Below, piece by piece: positions 37,440-41,552 of a stretch of 41,552 nt of DNA. Both the position numbers and the translations under genes were made by a program. Source of the stretch: a virus; IMG/VR virus record IMGVR_UViG_3300005732_000009, positions 1 to 41,552 of that record; one strand, given 5' to 3'. Each line of letters opens with the position of its first letter. The stretch's first letter is position 1. The notes below the pieces were generated by a model. It searched no databases. It had not been told where the DNA came from and was given only the letters and a program-made list of their open reading frames with translations.

Positions 37440-37927
37440 GCGGCGTCAACAAGGTCATTCTCGTCGGACGCCTCGGGCAAGACCCCGAGCTACGCTACGC
37501 GAAGTCAGGCCAGCCCGTCTGCAACCTCAGCATCGCCACCAGCGAGATGTGGAACGACAAGGACGGCAACCGCCAGGAACGCACCGAGTGGCACCGCATC
37601 GTCGTGTGGGGCCATCAGGCCGAAGCGTGCGGCAAGTACCTTGCCAAGGGCCGCGAGGTCTACGTTGAGGGTCGCATCCAGTCGGGCAAGTACACCGACC
37701 GCGATGGCAACGAGCGCAAGACGTTCGAGATTGTCGCGCAGCAGGTGAACTTCCTCGGCTCACGCAACGACGGCGGCGGCGGAAGCCGTGCGCAGCACTC
37801 CACCGAATCAACCCAGGGTGGCGGCTGGGGCGGCGGCTCCACTTCGGGCCGTGCGCAGCACTCCACCGATGGAGGCTGGAGCGGCAAGCAGGGAGGCGGA
37901 GTCGACGACGACCCGATTCCGTTTTGA
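37436..37927 (+). CDS. ssb: Single-stranded DNA-binding protein
   Basis: This 163-aa protein has the classical SSB OB-fold at residues 1-107: [20 protein letters not shown], then [50 protein letters not shown] and [13 protein letters not shown] Gly-rich linker with an in-frame duplicated 22-bp segment (37785-37806 and 37848-37869, giving two RAQHST copies) leads to the acidic tip DDDPIPF, the docking site for replication proteins. Length is typical. Confidence 0.95.
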   Translation: MSGVNKVILVGRLGQDPELRYAKSGQPVCNLSIATSEMWNDKDGNRQERTEWHRIVVWGHQAEACGKYLAKGREVYVEGRIQSGKYTDRDGNERKTFEIVAQQVNFLGSRNDGGGGSRAQHSTESTQGGGWGGGSTSGRAQHSTDGGWSGKQGGGVDDDPIPF

Positions 37928-37929
37928 GG

Positions 37930-38163
37930 GTGCGGACAGTCACCGACGCGCAGCGCGTCATTGAGATCGTTCGCCGTCGCTGCTGCGCCTACATTGGCAA
38001 CCATTGCGACTGCAAGTTTGGAATCGAGAAGGCAGCAGGCCGCGTCTTCGGTGAGGCGGGCAACGGCTGTCCTGAGTTGCGCGACGTTGCTGAGTTGCTG
38101 TCGCTACTCACGCCATATGAGCGGCAAAGGCTGGCGAAGCGACTGGCGAAGGTGCGAGCATGA
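37930..38163 (+). CDS. Small Cys-containing hypothetical protein
   Basis: The start is uncertain: a GTG at 37930 or a TTG at 37924 overlapping the SSB stop. The product of about 77 aa (RTVTDAQRVIEIVRRRCCAY, then IGNHCDCKFGIE) has a clustered CC...C-x-C motif near residue 20-30 and a helical C-terminus (ELLSLLTPYERQRLAKRLAK). It may bind a metal. Function unknown. Confidence 0.6.
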   Translation: MRTVTDAQRVIEIVRRRCCAYIGNHCDCKFGIEKAAGRVFGEAGNGCPELRDVAELLSLLTPYERQRLAKRLAKVRA

Positions 38164-39347
38164 TAGCCACACTACAACACCGGCTCCGCGCTCGCCTGCG
38201 TGATGCCTTCGCCGACCTCAACGCGCCACTACTGCGCCGCGTCTCCGCGCTGGAGCTTGCGTACCAGGAGCAGCGTGAAGTGGCGAGCAAGACCTACCGC
38301 GAGGTCGACGCCTCGCTTGACCGGCTGTGCATCCGCGTCGACGCCCTGGATGGTACTGACATTGACCATGGGCCAGCGAGCCCGCCGCTGCCGGTCATTG
38401 CCAGCTACAAGATGGCGCGCCCTTGCTCCTGCGGTGACTTGGAGCGCGTGACTGCCCAGCGTGACGAGCTGACAGAGCTACTCGCGTCGACCATGGGTGA
38501 GCGTGACTCGATGGAACAAATCAACGAGAAACTGCGCCTCGACCTGGACTGGCAGAGGCGTGCAGACAAGCTACCGCGTGACGCGCTCAAATCCATGGAG
38601 ACACTGCTCCGCAACGCCGAGCGTGACCGCGACGCTGCGGAGGCACGGGCCGAGAAGGCTGACACCACGCAGTGGGAGAGGATTGCTGAAGCACTCAGGG
38701 AGACAGGCGAGCGAACGGTTGACGGCGCACGAGATGAGATTCTGCGCCTCAAGGCTGCCGCGGCTGACAGGGACGAGGCGCTTGCCGGACTACGCGCCAC
38801 AATCGCAGAGCGAGACAAGGCCGAGCGTGAGCGTGACGCTGCGGAGGCGCGAGCCGAGAAGGCTGAGTGTCATGCGCTCGACCTTGCCTTCGAGCTCAAG
38901 GATGCTGAGACGCGAATTGAGAAGGCTGAGTTTGCGGCTCACAGTGCTGCCGCCGACGCATTCAACGCACGCGTCGTGGCGAAGGGCGCGAAGGCGGGAA
39001 TGGAACGCGCCTACGAGTTATGCCGAGAGGCTGAAGCGCGGGCGCATGACCTAGCGAACCAAGTCACGGCGCTGCAATGCGCGGGGGATGTGGATAAGTC
39101 GCCGATTCAGGCGCGGTGGGTCTCGGCTAACTCCGAGGTCCTGGGCGAGGTCAATCTCGTGTCTGACGAACAGACGGTCGCGACTGTTCGAATGGAGGCG
39201 TTCGACTGGCGGTGGCGCGTCTTTATCGAACCAGATGAGCCGGGCTCAGTATTTGTCACCGGTGCAGATAGCGAGCGCTCCATTGCCAAAGAGCAGGCGC
39301 TTGAAGAGGTACGCGTCCACTGGGGCCAGGTGGAGGTGGTCGAATGA
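38160..39347 (+). CDS. Long coiled-coil protein with internal repeats
   Basis: This 395-aa product starts at an ATG overlapping the previous stop. Residues of about 85-310 are a long charged coiled coil (RDELTELLASTMGERDSMEQ; ADRDEALAGLRATIAERDKA). A DAAEARAEKA element occurs twice, 68 codons apart, with a matching DNA repeat, so the rod grew by duplication. The last 80 residues are a separate globular domain (WVSANSEVLGEVNLVSDEQT; WRWRVFIEPDEPGSVFVTG). Long coiled coils in early phage genes often organise DNA or inhibit host factors; the role here is unknown. Confidence 0.7.
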   Translation: MIATLQHRLRARLRDAFADLNAPLLRRVSALELAYQEQREVASKTYREVDASLDRLCIRVDALDGTDIDHGPASPPLPVIASYKMARPCSCGDLERVTAQRDELTELLASTMGERDSMEQINEKLRLDLDWQRRADKLPRDALKSMETLLRNAERDRDAAEARAEKADTTQWERIAEALRETGERTVDGARDEILRLKAAAADRDEALAGLRATIAERDKAERERDAAEARAEKAECHALDLAFELKDAETRIEKAEFAAHSAAADAFNARVVAKGAKAGMERAYELCREAEARAHDLANQVTALQCAGDVDKSPIQARWVSANSEVLGEVNLVSDEQTVATVRMEAFDWRWRVFIEPDEPGSVFVTGADSERSIAKEQALEEVRVHWGQVEVVE

Positions 39348-39646
39348 CAACCACCGAATCAAACATGGGCGCCATCGGCGTCCGGGCCTTCGCACTGCCG
39401 CACGACACCGGCCCAAGTCGTCGCGAGCAACTCACGCTCCGCGGGGTGACGCTGCACCGCGTGGTCACCCACGTCGGCGGCGAGCCGGTGGCCGTCTACT
39501 CGCAGAAGCCCTACGCGTGCGACCTGGTGCGCGGAGTCGCTGCTGCCGTCATCGCGAGCCGGGCGCTGGGTGACGAGGCGCGGAAGCTACGGGAGTCCGT
39601 GCTGCGTTGCGCCCGGCCGATGGGTCACGGATTGGGGGCGTGGTGA
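39344..39646 (+). CDS. Hypothetical protein before excisionase
   Basis: This 100-aa product (MTTTESNMGAIGVRAFALPH) is alpha/beta, with LTLRGVTLHRVVTHVGGEPV and a C-terminal helix (ASRALGDEARKLRESVLRCA). It is coupled to both neighbours by four-base overlaps. No family recognised. Confidence 0.65.
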   Translation: MTTTESNMGAIGVRAFALPHDTGPSRREQLTLRGVTLHRVVTHVGGEPVAVYSQKPYACDLVRGVAAAVIASRALGDEARKLRESVLRCARPMGHGLGAW

Positions 39647-40161
39647 GCGCATGTACCCCACCGACCTACCTCAAGACCGAGGAAGCCGCGGCCTACATCC
39701 GCATCGCACCGTCGACCCTGCGGACGTGGGTACGTCGTGGCATCATCGCGCCCGATGGCCGGGCCGGCAGTCACGGCGCTCACCTGTTCCGCCACGCCAC
39801 GCTTGACGCTGCGGTCGCTGGCTTTGCGCACCGGGTCGCCGGCGCTACGGTTTACGACGCAGCAAACGGAGGCGGCAGTGAGCACCAAACCGACGAAGAC
39901 GAAGCACGCGGGAGTGTGGAGGCGGGCGGACGGACGGTACCTGATACGGGCATCGCAGCGGACGGGCGGCAAGCAGCGGGACGCGGTGCGGACGCTGAAG
40001 GCGGGGACGACCATCGCCGAGGCGGTGCGAGCCCGGTCCGCGCTGGTGACGCAGCTCGCCGCAAAGGTCGAAGCTGCGGCGCAGCCCGAGGCGTGGAACC
40101 CGAGCCGCGAGACCGCAGCGCCTACCTTCACCTCGTTCGTGCTGCAATGGGCGAAGCATAA
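39643..40161 (+). CDS. Excisionase-like MerR/HTH_17 protein; 3' part overlaps the integrase
   Basis: From a GTG overlapping the previous stop, residues of about 7-50 are a classic HTH_17 excisionase helix-turn-helix: TYLKTEEAAAYIRIAPSTLR, TWVRRGIIAPDGRAGSHGAH and LFRHATLDAAVAGF. Such small proteins bind at attP and turn the integrase towards excision. The open frame continues to 40161 (172 aa), overlapping the integrase by 284 bases in another frame. The C-terminal part is Ala/Gly/Arg-rich and may be real or simply lack stop codons by chance. Confidence 0.75.
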   Translation: MSACTPPTYLKTEEAAAYIRIAPSTLRTWVRRGIIAPDGRAGSHGAHLFRHATLDAAVAGFAHRVAGATVYDAANGGGSEHQTDEDEARGSVEAGGRTVPDTGIAADGRQAAGRGADAEGGDDHRRGGASPVRAGDAARRKGRSCGAARGVEPEPRDRSAYLHLVRAAMGEA

Positions 40162-41059
40162 GTCGCCCGGACTGCGCGCCTCGACGCGGGCTCATTACAC
40201 ATCAGTCATCGCCGAGCGCATCCTGCCCCACTTCGACGGGCTCCGAGTCGACGAGATTACGCGCATGAGCGTGCTCGGCTGGGTGACGACAGTGCAGGCG
40301 CTGACTAATCGGTCCGGACGCCCCTACGCCACCGCGACGTTGCGGTCATGGTGGCGACCTCTCGCCTCAATCCTCAAAGACTGCGCCGCCGAGTACGGGC
40401 TGCCCGACCCGACTGTACGCGTGCGGCCGCCCGAGTCGACGGTCAGCAACGTGCGGGAGCAGGTGACCCTCACGCCGGCGCAAGTCGGCAGGCTGCTCGG
40501 CGTCATCAAGACCGACTGGCCGCAGTGGTACGCCGAGGCGTATCTGCTCGCCTTCACCGGGCTGCGCGCTGGCGAGTTGCACGCGCTGCAGTGGGGCGAC
40601 ATCGACGATGCTCGCGGCGTGCTGCATGTGCAGCGAGCGGTGTGGAAGGGCAAGGTTGGCCGGACGAAGACGGGCGCGGCTCGCGAGGTCGCGCTGACCG
40701 AGCCTATTCGCGAGGTGTTGCGCCAGCATCGCCAGACCATGGTACGCGAGCAGCACGAGGGCCTCGCGTCTGGACTCATGTTCCCAAGCGACACGGGTGG
40801 GCATCGGTTCGCCTCGTCGCTCAAAAACACGCTGGCGAAAGCTGCGAAAGCAGCAGGGATCGAGACGCGAGTGGGACCGCAGGTCATGCGCCGCTCGCTC
40901 AATACCAGCCTGCTAGAGTTGGGCGTCGACGCCGTAATCCTGCGGTCGCAGATGGGCCACGCGTCCGAGCAGATGACGCAGCTCTACGCGGGCATTCACC
41001 CCGAAGCTAAGCGTGCGGCGGTGGACCTGCTGCACCGCGCTGTGACAGGAGAGGGATGA
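39878..41059 (+). CDS. int: Tyrosine integrase
   Basis: I chose the GTG at 39878, preceded by GGAGG; earlier starts in the frame lie in the excisionase HTH. The 393-aa protein has an arm-binding N-terminus, a SAM-like core-binding domain (about residues 80-190: FTSFVLQWAKHKSPGLRAST) and a catalytic domain with R230 (FTGLRAGELHALQWGDID), K264 (GRTKTGAAREV), R338 (QVMRRSLNT), H361 (QMGHASEQM) and nucleophile Y370 (QLYAGI). The position usually held by His in HxxR is Gln (Q335). It inserts phage DNA at a tRNA-Gly gene, judged from attP beside it. Confidence 0.93.
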   Translation: MSTKPTKTKHAGVWRRADGRYLIRASQRTGGKQRDAVRTLKAGTTIAEAVRARSALVTQLAAKVEAAAQPEAWNPSRETAAPTFTSFVLQWAKHKSPGLRASTRAHYTSVIAERILPHFDGLRVDEITRMSVLGWVTTVQALTNRSGRPYATATLRSWWRPLASILKDCAAEYGLPDPTVRVRPPESTVSNVREQVTLTPAQVGRLLGVIKTDWPQWYAEAYLLAFTGLRAGELHALQWGDIDDARGVLHVQRAVWKGKVGRTKTGAAREVALTEPIREVLRQHRQTMVREQHEGLASGLMFPSDTGGHRFASSLKNTLAKAAKAAGIETRVGPQVMRRSLNTSLLELGVDAVILRSQMGHASEQMTQLYAGIHPEAKRAAVDLLHRAVTGEG

Positions 41060-41124
41060 AACTGCTGTGAGTCTGCCCGAAAGTCACAGCACCCCAGACT
41101 CGGGGCCGAGCGCACAAAAAGAAA

Positions 41125-41147
41125 AAGCCCAGGGATTACCTGGGCTT
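41125..41147 (-). terminator. Rho-independent terminator beside attP
   Basis: A perfect 9-bp stem AAGCCCAGG / CCTGGGCTT with loop GATTA (plus strand) is followed on the minus strand by TTTTCTTTTTGT. It lies right after the tRNA-like 3' end, in the same orientation, so in the prophage it probably ends the tRNA-Gly transcript. It may also stop the leftward late transcript. Confidence 0.85.
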
Positions 41148-41151
41148 ATTC

Positions 41152-41196
41152 GGAGCGGGAAACGGGATTCGAACCCGCGACTTTCAGCTTGGGAAG
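41152..41196 (-). other. attP core: 3' half of a tRNA-Gly(CCC) gene
   Basis: Read on the minus strand this 45-base stretch is the anticodon loop to the 3' end of a tRNA: loop TTCCCAA (anticodon CCC), stem GCTGA, variable loop, T-arm with TTCGAAT, acceptor TTCCCGC and discriminator T, then CCG (no encoded CCA). The expected 5' anticodon arm is absent (bases after 41196 do not pair), so it is a partial gene. Next to an integrase this is the classical attP identity segment that restores the host tRNA after integration. Confidence 0.85.
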
Positions 41197-41354
41197 TTTT
41201 GCGAAGGGGGCAGGGTGTTGACGCAAGGCCTACTGCCGCAACGATTGGTGTCACGTGGCAGCAGTCTTCAGCACCCTGCCAGCCGCTGGGTGCTGTGACC
41301 TCCGCTGTGACCCTTTCGACGCACTGGGCGAACCATTAAGCGACGCTTAAGAGT

Positions 41355-41552
41355 TCACGGCACCGACGCGTTGATGGTCGCAAACATCCACTGCAGCGTT
41401 GCCAGCGTGAACGCCTCCAGCTCTGAGACCGTCGGGTCATTCGGGCACGGCCCGGGGTTGGTCGGCGGCGGTGCGCCGGGGTCTACATCGTTGAACGACT
41501 CACCGCCCGGAACTGTCGCCCCGAAAAGCTTTAGGTGCGAGTAGGCCGCAGC
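41355..41552 (-). CDS. Small hypothetical protein, 3' part (continues from base 1)
   Basis: This is the C-terminal portion of the 78-aa gene whose ATG is at 107. After the shared 68 bases it continues PGAPPPTNPGPCPNDPTVSE, then a helix ending QWMFATINASVP and TGA at 41355-41357. Just beyond the stop is a TTAAGCG-A-CGCTTAA palindrome (41335-41349). See the entry at 1-107. Confidence 0.75.
   Translation of the reverse strand, partial: AAAYSHLKLFGATVPGGESFNDVDPGAPPPTNPGPCPNDPTVSELEAFTLATLQWMFATINASVP
41485..41552. repeat. Right copy of 68-bp exact terminal repeat
   Basis: Identical to bases 1-68. Removing one copy restores an uninterrupted gene across the junction, which supports a circular map of 41,484 bp. 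Confidence 0.95.

Larger units (their letters stand above)
41083..41299. repeat. Integrase arm-site candidates: inverted 12-bp repeat flanking attP
   Basis: GTCACAGCACCC (41083-41094) and its exact complement GGGTGCTGTGAC (41288-41299) flank the tRNA-like core. Related GCTGTGAC copies occur at 41039-41046 and 41304-41311. A second 9-bp inverted pair GGCAGGGTG/CACCCTGCC lies at 41209-41217 and 41272-41280. This is the layout of arm-type sites bound by integrase and its helper proteins. Confidence 0.65.

Noticed and set aside
41152-41196. A complete functional tRNA gene
   Set aside because: Only the anticodon loop to the 3' end is present; the 5' half and the 5' anticodon stem are missing, as expected for attP.
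41067-41339. Open frame of 90 codons over attP
   Set aside because: It runs through the tRNA-like core, the terminator and the arm sites, has odd composition and no ribosome site.
1-41552. CRISPR arrays, insertion sequences, toxin-antitoxin pairs
   Set aside because: No regularly spaced repeats, transposase motifs or recognisable toxin-antitoxin operons were seen; the iterons at 31.3 kb lack unique spacers.

Overview
The window is, with high confidence, the complete genome of one GC-rich temperate tailed phage (Caudoviricetes, siphovirus-like), closed as a circle. The first 68 bases recur exactly as the last 68 (1-68 = 41485-41552), and one small gene reads in frame across the junction. The unit genome is therefore about 41,484 bp and the window ends are arbitrary. 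The host is unknown. Clues are a GC-rich genome, GGAGG-type ribosome binding sites and an attachment site that copies the 3' half of a tRNA-Gly(CCC) gene, so the phage very probably integrates there as a prophage.

Layout: leftward (minus strand), from about 31.75 kb down through 1 and on to 41355, lie replication genes (winged-helix initiator with an iteron origin inside it, DnaC-like loader, DnaB-like helicase), small hypothetical genes with a RusA-type resolvase, small and large terminase, portal, S49 protease with an internal scaffold start, decoration protein, major capsid, connector/neck genes, tail terminator, a small helical-hairpin protein, tail tube, tail assembly chaperones with a -1 frameshift site, a short tape measure, four distal tail proteins, an accessory island (2.9-6.6 kb), then the lysis region (Amidase_2 endolysin and a run of very small membrane proteins). 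Rightward (plus strand), from 32.3 to 41.06 kb, lie a Cro-like regulator, about 15 small early genes, a RecT-like annealing protein, a MazG-like pyrophosphohydrolase, SSB, a long coiled-coil protein, an excisionase-like HTH protein and a tyrosine integrase next to attP.

Control: the CI-like repressor (31857-32267, minus) and the Cro-like gene (32326-32592, plus) diverge. A good sigma70-like promoter lies just downstream of the repressor gene and points at the replication/late genes. The accessory island has its own divergent pair of XRE regulators, a 19-bp dyad between them, terminators, a surface lipoprotein and unknown genes. It looks like cargo expressed from the prophage.

Most interesting points: (1) a perfect G GGC CCT slippery heptamer joining the two tail chaperone frames; (2) a 68-aa protein in the tail operon that resembles Acb2/Tad1-type helical-hairpin immune-signal sponges; (3) the regulator/lipoprotein island, with two paralogous mini-genes facing each other; (4) repeated ribosome-binding-site-bearing gene junctions in four places, which look like boundary sequences for gene shuffling; (5) 23-bp iterons read in three frames inside the initiator gene; (6) several real genes below 60 codons. 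Functions are inferred from remembered family motifs; no database search was run.
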